Below are positions 8,378-17,175 of a DNA stretch of 64,000 nucleotides, in pieces. The notes under the pieces are model-generated. The model saw nothing but the letters and a program-made list of their open reading frames with translations. It made no database searches and was not told where the DNA came from. The translations under genes and the position numbers were made by a program. How positions within the stretch are numbered: the stretch's first letter is position 1; the number at the start of each line of letters is the position of its first letter. The stretch comes from Micromonospora sp. NBC_01813 (GTDB taxonomy: Bacteria > Actinomycetota > Actinomycetes > Mycobacteriales > Micromonosporaceae). The stretch lies in the NCBI RefSeq assembly GCF_035917335.1, contig NZ_CP109067.1, positions 7,377,001 to 7,441,000 of the forward strand, given 5' to 3'.

Positions 8378-10054
8378 GTGGCCCAGTACATCTACGTCCT
8401 GGAGAGGGCGCGTAAGGCGCACGGCGACAAGGTCGTGCTGGACAACGTGACGCTCAGCTTCCTGCCCGGCGCCAAGATCGGTGTGGTCGGCCCGAACGGT
8501 GCCGGTAAGTCCAGCCTGCTCAAGATCATGGCAGGACTGGACCGCCCCAGTAACGGCGAGGCCAAGCTGATGCCCGGCTACACGGTCGGCATGCTGTCGC
8601 AGGAACCGCCACTCAACGACGCCAAGACCGTCCTCGGCAACATCGAGGAGGCCGTCGCCGAGACCAAGGCCAAGCTCGAACGGTTCAACAAGATCGCCGA
8701 GCAGATGGCGACGGACTACTCCGACGAGCTGATGGACGAGATGGGCCGGCTGCAGGAGGAGCTGGACCACTCCGACGCCTGGGACATCGACTCCAAGCTC
8801 GACCTGGCGATGGACGCGCTGCGCTGTCCGCCGCCGGACGCCGACGTGACCCAGCTGTCCGGTGGCGAGCGCCGCCGGGTCGCGCTGTGCAAGCTGCTGC
8901 TCGAAGCGCCGGATCTGCTCCTGCTCGACGAGCCCACCAACCACCTGGACGCCGAGAGCGTCAGCTGGCTGGAACAACACCTGGCCAAGTACGCCGGCAC
9001 CGTGATCGCGATCACCCACGACCGGTACTTCCTGGACAACGTGGCCGGCTGGATCCTGGAACTCGACCGGGGCCGGGCCGTCGGCTACGAGGGCAACTAC
9101 TCCACGTACCTGGAGAAGAAGGCCGCCCGGCTGGCGGTCGAGGGGCGCCGCGACGCCAAGATGAAGAAGCGGCTCACCGAGGAGTTGGAGTGGGTCCGCT
9201 CCAACGCGAAGGCCCGCCAGACCAAGTCCAAGGCGCGGCTCGACCGCTACGAGGAGATGGCCAGCGAAGCGGAGAAGACCCGCAAGCTGGACTTCGAGGA
9301 GATCCAGATCCCGCCGGGTCCGCGACTGGGCAACACCGTCATCGAGGCGGTGAAGCTGAAGAAGGGCTTCGGCGACCGGGTCCTCATCGACGACCTGAGC
9401 TTCTCACTGCCGCGTAACGGCATCGTCGGCATCATCGGCCCGAACGGCGTCGGCAAGACCACGATGTTCAAGACGATCGTCGGACTGGAGCAGCCGGACA
9501 GCGGTCAGGTCCGCGTCGGCGAGACCGTACAGCTGTCCTACGTCGACCAGGACCGCTCCGGGCTGGACAGCAGCAAGACGGTGTGGGAGGTCGTCTCCGA
9601 CGGCCTGGACCACCTGATGGTGGGCAAGGTCGAGATGCCGTCGCGGGCGTACGTGGCCGCGTTCGGCTTCAAGGGCCCGGACCAGCAGAAGCCGACCAAG
9701 GTGCTCTCCGGCGGTGAGCGCAACCGGCTCAACCTGGCGCTCACCCTGAAGATCGGCGGCAACGTCATCCTGCTCGACGAGCCCACCAACGACCTGGACG
9801 TGGAGACGCTGTCCAGCCTGGAGAACGCCCTGCTGGAGTTTCCCGGCTGCGCGGTGGTCATCTCGCACGACCGGATGTTCCTGGACCGGGTGGCGACGCA
9901 CATCCTGGCCTGGGAGGGCGACGACGCCAACCCGGCCAAGTGGTTCTGGTTCGAGGGCAACTTCGAGTCGTACGAGAAGAACAAGATCGACCGGATGGGT
10001 GCCGAGGCGGCACGGCCGCATCGGGTGACCTACCGCAAGCTGACCCGTGACTGA
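8378..10054 (+). CDS. ettA: ABC-F family ATPase, energy-dependent translational throttle protein EttA
   Basis: Cytoplasmic 558-residue protein with two ABC domains and no membrane segment. ABC-F proteins of the EttA class bind the ribosomal E site and gate entry into elongation according to ATP level. Walker A motifs GPNGAGKS (about residue 38) and GPNGVGKT (about 352), signatures LSGGERRRV and LSGGERN, and both Walker B/LLDEPTNHLD-type motifs are intact. The inter-domain linker (about residues 240-310) is rich in charged residues, as expected for the P-site tRNA interaction motif. GTG 8378 has GGAGGT upstream. It overlaps the thioesterase gene by 8 bases, the same neighbour as in M. tuberculosis (Rv2477c/Rv2475c, from memory). 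Confidence 0.95.
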   Translation: MAQYIYVLERARKAHGDKVVLDNVTLSFLPGAKIGVVGPNGAGKSSLLKIMAGLDRPSNGEAKLMPGYTVGMLSQEPPLNDAKTVLGNIEEAVAETKAKLERFNKIAEQMATDYSDELMDEMGRLQEELDHSDAWDIDSKLDLAMDALRCPPPDADVTQLSGGERRRVALCKLLLEAPDLLLLDEPTNHLDAESVSWLEQHLAKYAGTVIAITHDRYFLDNVAGWILELDRGRAVGYEGNYSTYLEKKAARLAVEGRRDAKMKKRLTEELEWVRSNAKARQTKSKARLDRYEEMASEAEKTRKLDFEEIQIPPGPRLGNTVIEAVKLKKGFGDRVLIDDLSFSLPRNGIVGIIGPNGVGKTTMFKTIVGLEQPDSGQVRVGETVQLSYVDQDRSGLDSSKTVWEVVSDGLDHLMVGKVEMPSRAYVAAFGFKGPDQQKPTKVLSGGERNRLNLALTLKIGGNVILLDEPTNDLDVETLSSLENALLEFPGCAVVISHDRMFLDRVATHILAWEGDDANPAKWFWFEGNFESYEKNKIDRMGAEAARPHRVTYRKLTRD

Positions 10055-10553
10055 TTCGGTGACGGCTGGTTCCGCGCCGGCCGTCACCGGAGGGTTCGGT
10101 GGCGGCCAGCGGTACACGTTCCACGCCGCGCTGCGCTGGTCCGACCTCGACGCGTACGGGCACCTCAACAACTCCCGCTTCCTTACCCTCTACGAGGAAG
10201 CGCGGGTGGCGTTGATGTTCTCCGGCGGGCACGCCTGGGGTGTCTCCTCGTTCGCCGACGGGGTGCTCATCCACCGCCACGAGGTCGACTACCTGCGTCC
10301 GGTGGACTACCGGATCGTCCGGGCCAGCGCCGAACAGGCACCGAGTGTGCGGATCGAGCTGTGGATCGAGCAGGTCCGGCCGTCGCGGTTCACCGTGGCG
10401 TACGAGATGTTCGACGGCGACCAGTTGGTCAGCCGGGCCCGTTCCGTCCTGGTGCCGTTCGACCTGGGTCGGGGTCGCCCCCGGCGGCTGACCGACGCCG
10501 AGCGGGCCTTCCTGCAGCCGTACGTGCGACCGGCCGACGCCCCCGGTGTGTGA
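10047..10553 (+). CDS. Acyl-CoA thioesterase, hotdog (4HBT) fold
   Basis: 168-residue single hotdog-fold protein. The segment LRWSDLDAYGHLNNSRFLTLYEEAR (10128-10205) is the hallmark of 4-hydroxybenzoyl-CoA thioesterase relatives: the Asp near residue 33 is the usual catalytic residue and HxNN/S follows. Substrate is unknown. The start lies inside the 3' end of ettA and the stop overlaps the next gene by one base (TGATG), so the three genes form a coupled unit. This arrangement is conserved in actinobacteria. Confidence 0.88.
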   Translation: MTDSVTAGSAPAVTGGFGGGQRYTFHAALRWSDLDAYGHLNNSRFLTLYEEARVALMFSGGHAWGVSSFADGVLIHRHEVDYLRPVDYRIVRASAEQAPSVRIELWIEQVRPSRFTVAYEMFDGDQLVSRARSVLVPFDLGRGRPRRLTDAERAFLQPYVRPADAPGV

Positions 10554-11248
10554 TGAGCGGTCGTCCATCCCTGGCCGGGTCGGCGGGTCACCACGGGCTC
10601 GATGGGCTCGCCGACGCGGGGGCGTTCCTGGCCCGGTTGACCCGGCTGGACAGTGCCGCCGTCGTGCGGCTGCGCTCGACTGACTCCGGTCGGACCGAGC
10701 TCTGGGCGCGACTGCCCTGGTCGGTGCTGGTGCAGCGGACCGTGGCCGGCCCGGGGCCGGGCGACGTCACCGTGTCCGCGGCCGAGTTGCTCGGGTGTCT
10801 CGGCACCGGGGATTCGGGTATGCCGGCGGGACGAGACGGCACCTGGCGGTGGGCGTTGCCCCCGGGTCCGGGGCGGGCGGTGGAATCGGTGCCGGTCGAC
10901 GACCTGCGGCGGGTCGCGGTGGCGGCGGCGGGCACGTTGCGGGCTGCCGAGACCCAGGGGGTCGGCGGTCGGGCGGTGGGTCAGCGCGCGCTTCGGGACG
11001 CCCTGCTCGACCACGTCGCGATCGTGGTGACGGCCGAGGACGGGCCGGTACGGCGGATCGAGGTCCGGCAGGCCATGGTGCAGGCGGTGGTACGGATGGG
11101 GTTTCTCGGCAACGCGTCAGGATCGGCAGTGGTCCGGGTCAGGATAGTAGGAAGTTGGGTAGCGCTTGATGCGCCTTTCGGGGTTGCTTGGATACAAAGA
11201 GTTAACAATTTAGCCCTATCGCCGATGATCAATCATCCGAACGGATGA
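10553..11248 (+). CDS. Conserved hypothetical protein downstream of thioesterase (Rv2474c position)
   Basis: 231-residue protein, not assigned to a characterised family. It occupies the position of M. tuberculosis Rv2474c after the thioesterase. No signal peptide or membrane helix is visible. The body alternates Ala/Val/Arg-rich helices, and a region (about residues 150-190) suggests a regular beta-alpha fold. The ATG overlaps the previous stop (TGATG). The last 25 codons are clearly poorer in G+C than the rest, and the stop falls inside an 18-base palindrome, so the true C-terminus could be altered or recently extended. Confidence 0.75.
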   Translation: MSGRPSLAGSAGHHGLDGLADAGAFLARLTRLDSAAVVRLRSTDSGRTELWARLPWSVLVQRTVAGPGPGDVTVSAAELLGCLGTGDSGMPAGRDGTWRWALPPGPGRAVESVPVDDLRRVAVAAAGTLRAAETQGVGGRAVGQRALRDALLDHVAIVVTAEDGPVRRIEVRQAMVQAVVRMGFLGNASGSAVVRVRIVGSWVALDAPFGVAWIQRVNNLALSPMINHPNG

Positions 11249-11249
11249 T
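11232..11249. repeat. 18-base palindrome at the end of the hypothetical gene
   Basis: Reads ATCATCCG-AA-CGGATGAT, a perfect 8-base inverted repeat with a 2-base centre, lying across the stop codon of the preceding gene. A second partial dyad (GATGAT-CA-ATCATC) overlaps it. The shape suits a dimeric regulator site for the YbjN gene 130 bases downstream, but no T-run follows, so it is not a typical terminator. Function is inferred only. Confidence 0.5.
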
Positions 11250-11377
11250 GGACCCTCATCCCTCTGGTTCGGGGAGGTCGGTGGGGGGGTGTCTCAGCAC
11301 AGCTATCCGGGTACCGTCGTGCCTCGGATCCGACGCAATGTAGGCGCTCGGATCCGCTGGGGAGTGAGGTGCGCGAA

Positions 11378-12016
11378 ATGCCGTGGTGGTCGTGGCGCTC
11401 CGGTCACGCAGATGCCGGTGAGCCGGATACCCGAAGCAGGTCGGTAGTGGACAGCAGCGTCCGGTTGGGCCTACCGGCGCCCCGGGCGCCGGAGCAGCCG
11501 CCACGGGCGCCGGCCGACTTCGGGTCGGTCAGACCAGCCGGGCTGCCGTGCCCGGTCCCATCACCCGTCGCCGCCGGGGGCAAGGAACTCGACCCGCATC
11601 CCGCGCCGGTGACCCTGCGCCGGATCGGCGAGGCGCTGGATCGTCTTGACATCCGGTATCTCGCCGACGGCGACGGCAGCCTGCTGGCGATGTGGGAACG
11701 ACATGCCGTGTTGTTCACTCTGGAGGGCCCCGACGACGAGATCCTGGTGGTGCGGACCCGCCCCCACCCGACCGTCCCGCCGGACTGGGCCGACCGCGCC
11801 TACCGGGTGGTCAACGAGTGGAACCACACCCAACGGTTCTGCAAGGCCTACGTCGGTGACCCCACCGACCGGGGCCAGTTGCCGATCTACGCCGAGATGC
11901 AGGTCCCGTTGGCAGCCGGGGCCCACGACGCGTTGCTGGTCGAGATGCTGGACGCCGGAGCGGTCATGGCGACCACCTTCGTCGACTGGCTGCACGACGA
12001 GGGTGCCCTGCTGTAG
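11378..12016 (+). CDS. YbjN domain-containing protein
   Basis: Protein of 212 residues with the YbjN fold (type III secretion chaperone-like) in its C-terminal 150 residues, beginning at TLRRIGEALDRLDIRYLAD. The first 60 residues are Pro/Ala-rich and probably disordered. YbjN proteins are small cytoplasmic proteins of poorly known function, linked to stress responses in Enterobacteria. ATG 11378 has GAGGTG six bases upstream and is preferred; GTG 11369 is an alternative. A 10-base direct repeat, CTCGGATCCG, occurs twice (11323 and 11347) in the leader. It converges on glbO. Confidence 0.82.
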   Translation: MPWWSWRSGHADAGEPDTRSRSVVDSSVRLGLPAPRAPEQPPRAPADFGSVRPAGLPCPVPSPVAAGGKELDPHPAPVTLRRIGEALDRLDIRYLADGDGSLLAMWERHAVLFTLEGPDDEILVVRTRPHPTVPPDWADRAYRVVNEWNHTQRFCKAYVGDPTDRGQLPIYAEMQVPLAAGAHDALLVEMLDAGAVMATTFVDWLHDEGALL

Positions 12017-12065
12017 CCGTACCGCACCGGCGGCAGCGCCGGGCCCGACCGTCCAGCGGGCCCGA

Positions 12066-12539
12066 TCAGCCGGCGGCCAGATTTCGCCCGGGTGGGGCCG
12101 ACGGGTCCATCTCGTTGACCATGAAGTACGCGGCCCGCTCCAGGTAGTCCCAGAGCAGCCCGGCCAGTTCGGGATGCAGGTCGAGCCGGTCGACCGCGCG
12201 GCGCATGTGCACCAGCCATGCGTCGCGCTCGGCCGCGCCGATCCGGTACGGAGCGTGCCGCATCCGCAGCCGGGGGTGCCCGCGCTGCTCCGAGTAGGTC
12301 CCCGGACCGCCCCAGTACTGCATCAGGAACAGGGTCAGCCGGTCCGCGGCGGGTCCGAGGTCCTCCTCGGGATACATCGGCCGCAGGACCGGATCGGTGG
12401 CCACGCCCGCGTAGAACTCGTCGACGAGGCGCCGGAACGCGGGCTCGCCGCCGATCGCGGCGAAGAACGTCGGAGCGGGATCGCTGGCCGCCGGCGTCGT
12501 GCCGGTCGTGCCGTTGGCGGGATCTGACGCTGTCACCAC
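12066..12539 (-). CDS. glbO: Truncated haemoglobin, group II (trHbO)
   Basis: 157-residue globin. After a 25-residue low-complexity leader come FFAAIGGEPAFRRLVDEFY (with Tyr B10), the proximal-His segment RMRHAPY and the Trp of the G helix, all typical of group II truncated globins that bind O2 or react with NO and peroxide. The gene sits between YbjN and MFS genes, with the HNH endonuclease nearby, matching the glbO neighbourhood of mycobacteria. The start is two consecutive GTG codons; either can serve. Confidence 0.92.
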   Translation of the reverse strand: MVTASDPANGTTGTTPAASDPAPTFFAAIGGEPAFRRLVDEFYAGVATDPVLRPMYPEEDLGPAADRLTLFLMQYWGGPGTYSEQRGHPRLRMRHAPYRIGAAERDAWLVHMRRAVDRLDLHPELAGLLWDYLERAAYFMVNEMDPSAPPGRNLAAG

Positions 12540-12602
12540 TACATCCTGCCAGCCGGGCGATGGCCGACCGGGCCCGGTGCGGTGCGGCTCACCTGCCGCA
12601 GG

Positions 12603-14039
12603 TCAGATCCGGCCGACCTCGCTCGATGGCTGGTGCCCCGTACCGTCGGTCTGGGCCTGGTCGCTCCCGTGGGCCGGCTGCGGTACCCGGGCCGGTGGCA
12701 CCGCGGGCCCGGCGCCGTGCGACGGTGCCGGCGCGGAGCCAGCGGCAGGGGAGGAAGCCGTGGAATCCGGGGCGGGCGGCGCGGCGACGGCGGCGATCGC
12801 CGCGTCGAAGCGCTCCGCGCTGGGCCAGCGAAACACCAACAGCGATACCACCACGGCCCCGGCCAGGCTCCAGATCCCGACCACCGTCGGGATGTCGAAC
12901 CGGTCGGCGAGCAACCCGGTGGCCAGGACGGCGGCTCCCTGACCCAGCTGCATCCCGGTGGCGATCACGCCGAAGGCCCGGGCCCGGTAGCCGTGCGGCA
13001 GCGCCCGGACGAACAACCCGTTGGCGACCGGCAACAGACCGGCGACCGCGAAGCCACAGAGCCCCGCCAGCGCTGCCACCACCGGCGGGCTGGGATCGAA
13101 CAGCGTCGGGATCAGCGCGACCGGGGCGAGGACCGCGAACGGGCGGATCAGCCGTCGACGGCGGTCGGGACGTACGAACCGTCCGATGACCAGACCGCCG
13201 AGGATGTAGCCGGCCGGACTCGCCGCCATGATCATCGCCTGGGCCAGACCACGTTGCGAGTCGGAGATCCCCGGCTGGTCGGCCCAGGCCGCAGCCAACC
13301 CTTCCGGCACGATCGCGAACAGCGGGACGGAACAGACCAGGATCGCGATCGCCCGCAGCACGTCGGTCTGCCAGACCAGTCGGAAGCCGTCCGCGGTCTC
13401 CCGCAGCAGCGGCTGACGGCGCTCCGGTGTGCTCGCGGCGGGCCGGGGCTCGATTCCGAGCCGGATCGCCAGCGCCGAGGCGGCGAAGGTGACGGCGTTG
13501 ACCACCAGCGCCGCCCGTGGGCTCACCGAGGCGATGGCCGCCCCGGCGACGTATCCGCCGACCTGGACGAGCTGAGCGGTGCTCGCGTTGAGCGAGAGGC
13601 CGACGATCAGGCGGTCGCCGGTCAGCACGGTCGGCATCAGCGCGGACCGGGCCGCCTGGTTCGGCGGGCTGGCCAGGGTGGCACAGAACAGCAGCGCGAG
13701 CATGGCCCACACGGGCAGCCCAGGCAGGGCGACCAGACCGATGAGCACCATCCGGATGAGATCGGTGGTGATCATGACCCGGTGATACGGGTACCGCTCG
13801 GCGACCGTACTGAGCAACGGGCCGCCGACCAGCCAGGGCAGGAAACTGATCGCGAACGCGGCCGCCGACAACGCCACCGACTCGGTCTCGCTGTAGACCA
13901 GGACAGTGACCGCCGCCTTAGCGATGTAGTCGCCGATCCAGGACAACGACATCGAGGCGAAGAGAAAACGGAACTCCCGCGTGGCGAACACCTCGCGGAA
14001 GGTGGCCGGATTCTCGGCGGTGTGTGTCTCGTCGGACAC
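12603..14039 (-). CDS. MFS transporter
   Basis: 478-residue major facilitator with about 12 hydrophobic segments between residues 15 and 405 and a 70-residue Pro/Ala/Ser-rich cytoplasmic tail. The N-terminal half starts ATFREVFATREFRFLFASMS, like many drug- or siderophore-type exporters of the EntS/MFS_3 group. The substrate is unknown. GTG 14039 is preferred because GGAGG lies eight bases before it. An open frame reaches to 14144 but its extra residues are Arg/Cys-rich and unlike a transporter N-terminus. Confidence 0.85.
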   Translation of the reverse strand: MSDETHTAENPATFREVFATREFRFLFASMSLSWIGDYIAKAAVTVLVYSETESVALSAAAFAISFLPWLVGGPLLSTVAERYPYHRVMITTDLIRMVLIGLVALPGLPVWAMLALLFCATLASPPNQAARSALMPTVLTGDRLIVGLSLNASTAQLVQVGGYVAGAAIASVSPRAALVVNAVTFAASALAIRLGIEPRPAASTPERRQPLLRETADGFRLVWQTDVLRAIAILVCSVPLFAIVPEGLAAAWADQPGISDSQRGLAQAMIMAASPAGYILGGLVIGRFVRPDRRRRLIRPFAVLAPVALIPTLFDPSPPVVAALAGLCGFAVAGLLPVANGLFVRALPHGYRARAFGVIATGMQLGQGAAVLATGLLADRFDIPTVVGIWSLAGAVVVSLLVFRWPSAERFDAAIAAVAAPPAPDSTASSPAAGSAPAPSHGAGPAVPPARVPQPAHGSDQAQTDGTGHQPSSEVGRI

Positions 14040-14297
14040 GGACGGCGCCTCCATCGTTCTCGGCGGACCCGCTCGTGGCAGGCACCGCCGGGGAACGTCC
14101 CGGACGTACGGCTGAGCGAAGTGGCGGTGACACTCCGATGACACTCGTCCCGGATCATGCCCGATCGGGTGAGATCTGGCTAGTGTGAACGGCTATTTTG
14201 TCGGGACCCTGACTGAACGAACGGATGACAACCAGATCACCATCCGGGGCATCGTCCCTGCTTATCGGCCCATCGGGTCGATCCGCGGCTGTCCGGA

Positions 14298-15335
14298 TCA
14301 GGTCGCCCCGCCCTGACCGGTTTCCTCCTGCCCGGCTGCCGACCCACGCGCGACGAACATCCGCCCGACTGCGATCTGTGCCGAGATTCCCGAGGTCTGC
14401 AGGGCAGCGGCCAGTTGGCGGCGCAGTTCCCGACCGACCGCGAACTGACCTTCGGCGGTGGTCTTCGCAACCGTACGGATCACCGCCCCGTCGACGGTGA
14501 TCTGCTCGACGCCCAGCACGTCCGGTGGTTCGACGAAGTGGCTCGCGAACTCGTTGTCCGCCGCCACCGTCAGCGCCGCCGTCCGCAGCACCGCCGTGGC
14601 CTGCTCGGCGTCGGCGAAACCGATCGGCATGTCGACCACCACCATCGCCCAACCCTGGCTCTTGTTGCCGACCCGGATGATCTCCCCGTTGCGGATGTAC
14701 CAGAGCACGCCCCTGCCGTCGCGCACGGTGGTGATCCGCAGGCCGACCGCCTCGACCACGCCGGTCGCCTCACCCAGATCGACCGTGTCGCCCACCCCGT
14801 ACTGGTCCTCCAGAAGCATGAACAACCCGGCGATCAGGTCCTTCACCAACGCCTGGGCACCGAAGCCGAGGGCCAGACCGGCGATGCCCGCACTGGCCAG
14901 CAGCGGAGCCAGGTTGAAGCTCAGCTCGCTGAGCACCAGCAGCACCGCGAGCGCGAACACCACCGCGCTGACCAGGCTGCGCAACACCGATCCGATCGCC
15001 TCAGCCCGCTGGCGGCGGCGTTCGGGCATCGCCGGGCCCCCGGCCGCCGGAACCCGCTCCCGCAGCGGCCGCAGGATCGACGGCCCGGTCAGCGTCGAGG
15101 TGCTGATCACCAGCCGCTGGATGGCCCGGTGCAGCAGATAACGGATCACCACCGCCGCAATGATGATCAACATGATCCGGATCGGCTTGACCAGCAGGTA
15201 GAAGCTTCCGTCGGCCAGCCAGGCCAGACCGGTCCAGTCGAAGACCTGCCCACAGACCAGATCGTCGTCCGGGCAGGCCGGGCTGTCGGTCGGCCCGGGG
15301 CTCGTCGACGGCTCCACACTCGGGTTCACCGTCAC
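14298..15335 (-). CDS. Small-conductance mechanosensitive channel (MscS family)
   Basis: 345-residue membrane protein that should open under membrane tension to release solutes. There are hydrophobic segments near residues 45-65 and 112-140. The pore helix and beta domain follow: ASAGIAGLALGFGAQALVKD (TM3, Gly/Ala-rich) and then GDTVDLGEATGVVEAVGLRITTVRD. The C-terminal vestibule domain ends in a short Gly/Gln-rich tail. A GTG start with GGTGA context is used. It is divergent from the HNH gene. The 258 bases between this gene and the MFS gene hold nothing I can identify. Confidence 0.92.
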   Translation of the reverse strand: MTVNPSVEPSTSPGPTDSPACPDDDLVCGQVFDWTGLAWLADGSFYLLVKPIRIMLIIIAAVVIRYLLHRAIQRLVISTSTLTGPSILRPLRERVPAAGGPAMPERRRQRAEAIGSVLRSLVSAVVFALAVLLVLSELSFNLAPLLASAGIAGLALGFGAQALVKDLIAGLFMLLEDQYGVGDTVDLGEATGVVEAVGLRITTVRDGRGVLWYIRNGEIIRVGNKSQGWAMVVVDMPIGFADAEQATAVLRTAALTVAADNEFASHFVEPPDVLGVEQITVDGAVIRTVAKTTAEGQFAVGRELRRQLAAALQTSGISAQIAVGRMFVARGSAAGQEETGQGGAT

Positions 15336-15596
15336 TTATTACCGCACGGCACCACCGGGTCAGCGGCCGACCCGCGCTACCCGGCGGAACCCGGCAGAAC
15401 GGGTCATCGGCTCACTATCCGCCGAACGCCTGAGGGAGCAGGCCCGAATAGTACGTGCAATCGGGTCATCAATCGGGGACTATTGGCGCACGGGTGCTGG
15501 CGATCCGCCAGCGCACGCACGATCCGAGGGCCGGATCGTGACGAGTGGTGGTCGGCACTGGGAGCGGGCGGGAACACAGCCGAGAGGGTGAACGGG

Positions 15597-16133
15597 ATGC
15601 CTGACATACGACCCACGGTGGGCTCCGGATCGTTGGTGCTCAACGCCACGTATGAGCCGCTGTGTGTCGTCTCTGTCCGCCGTGCCGCGATCCTGGTGCT
15701 TTCCGCCAAAGCGGTGTGCGTCGCCGACGGCGAAGGCATCCTGCACAGCGCCCGCACCCGACTGCCCGTCCCGTCCGTGGTGCGGCTGACCCGCTACGTC
15801 CGGGTGCCGTACCGCACCCACGTCGGCCTGTCCCGGCGGGCCATCTTCGCCCGCGACGGCTGGCGCTGCGCCTACTGCCGGGGTTCGGCGGAGACCATCG
15901 ACCACGTGTTCCCGCGCAGCCGGGGCGGCCGCCACGTCTGGGAGAACGTCGTCGCCGCCTGCGCCCGGTGCAACCACACCAAAGGTGACCGGACCCCGGC
16001 CGAGCTCGGTTGGCGCCTGCAGACGGCACCCGCGGCCCCCAAAGGCAACGCCTGGCGGGTCCTCGGCCACCGGGCACCCGACCCGCGCTGGGCGGACTGG
16101 CTGGACCTGTCCGAGTCCGAAGCCGTCGCCTGA
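15597..16133 (+). CDS. HNH endonuclease
   Basis: 178-residue protein with an HNH nuclease domain in the C-terminal half. WRCAYCRG supplies two zinc-type cysteines, TIDHVFPRSRGG contains the catalytic His, and CARCNHTKGDRTPAE closes the motif. The N-terminal LVLNATYEPLCVVSVRRA segment is the usual actinobacterial form of this family, present in almost every genome near glbO (Rv2469c in M. tuberculosis, from memory). It is likely a housekeeping nuclease rather than a mobile-element gene. ATG 15597 is chosen; GTG 15588 is in frame. Confidence 0.9.
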   Translation: MPDIRPTVGSGSLVLNATYEPLCVVSVRRAAILVLSAKAVCVADGEGILHSARTRLPVPSVVRLTRYVRVPYRTHVGLSRRAIFARDGWRCAYCRGSAETIDHVFPRSRGGRHVWENVVAACARCNHTKGDRTPAELGWRLQTAPAAPKGNAWRVLGHRAPDPRWADWLDLSESEAVA

Positions 16134-16138
16134 CGGGC

Positions 16139-17158
16139 TCAGCCGCCCTGGGCGTCGACCAGGGCGGCGAACACCACCACGTTGTCCGCGTACCCGGTCG
16201 ACCCGCCGACCCACCGGCCGCCGCAGGTGATCAGGCGTAGCCCGGGGCGGCTGAAGTCGGCGTACACCCGGTCCACCGGCAACGACGACTTGTCGAACTG
16301 CTCCACCGACGTCACCTCGAACACCGCCACCGACCCGTCCATCCGACGGACCTGGATCTGCGCGCCCGGATGCAGCGCGCCCGCCTGGTGGAACACCGAC
16401 GGTCCGGTACGGGTGTCCACGTGGCCGACGATGACGGCCGGCCCGTTCTCCCCCGGGGACGGGCTCGCCACGTACCAGCCGGCCTCGTTGTGCCGGTTCA
16501 GCTCCGGCACCTCGATCGTGCCGTCCTCGCTCAGACCGACATCGTGCACGGCGGCCTGCAGATTCAACGCCGGGATGTTCAGACTGACCGGGTCGCTGGC
16601 ACCCATCGGCGGATGATCCCGGACCGAGTGCCGGTCACCGCCCGGCAGCCACTGCGTCAGCGGCGTCCCAGTGACCCGCTCGAAGCCGAAGCCGGCGAAG
16701 AAGACGCCGAAGACGATCAGCGCCACCGCCACCGGACTCCACCGGGGTGCGCCACGGCGACCCGGGTAGCCGTGCGCCCCGCCCCGGCCGCCGGCCGCCG
16801 CCCGGCCACCCGTACGCCCGCCTGGCCGCAGCAGTCCGAGACCGGGCCAGCCACGCCGTCGTCGCGGCCCCGGCCCATGTCCGGCCGCCGATCGTCCGGC
16901 CGGGCGCCGCCCGGCGCCCGGACCCTGGCCCGGCACGGCCGCGACGCCGCGCAGCGGCGCGCGGGCCACCCCCCGGGCCGTGCCGGGGATCGCCGGCAGC
17001 GTCCCCGGCTGATCCTGCGGCCCGGCCGGCCGCGCCCGACCGTACGTCGACACCCGGGGGGCGACCGTGTGCGCCGTGGTGCCGGCCGTCCCGATCTGCT
17101 GCGCGAACGAGATCAGCCAGCTGCGGCCGCGGCCGCCAGTCGACGCGGGACGGGCCAC
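16139..17158 (-). CDS. Class F sortase
   Basis: 339-residue membrane-anchored transpeptidase-like protein. A long Gly/Arg/Ala-rich segment of low complexity (residues 1-130) precedes one membrane helix (about residues 136-156) and then the sortase domain: VHDVGLSEDGTIEVP, the catalytic-His motif VIVGHVDT (about residue 243) and the catalytic-Cys motif LRLITCGGRW (about residue 310). The usual C-terminal Arg is not obvious in the TGYADNVVVFA end, so the third catalytic residue is unassigned. GTG 17158 lies 17 bases after the stop of the neighbouring secreted protein and gives the longest sensible product, but has a weak ribosome-binding site. Confidence 0.85.
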   Translation of the reverse strand: MARPASTGGRGRSWLISFAQQIGTAGTTAHTVAPRVSTYGRARPAGPQDQPGTLPAIPGTARGVARAPLRGVAAVPGQGPGAGRRPAGRSAAGHGPGPRRRRGWPGLGLLRPGGRTGGRAAAGGRGGAHGYPGRRGAPRWSPVAVALIVFGVFFAGFGFERVTGTPLTQWLPGGDRHSVRDHPPMGASDPVSLNIPALNLQAAVHDVGLSEDGTIEVPELNRHNEAGWYVASPSPGENGPAVIVGHVDTRTGPSVFHQAGALHPGAQIQVRRMDGSVAVFEVTSVEQFDKSSLPVDRVYADFSRPGLRLITCGGRWVGGSTGYADNVVVFAALVDAQGG

Positions 17159-17175
17159 CGGTGGTCGTCGGCCGG

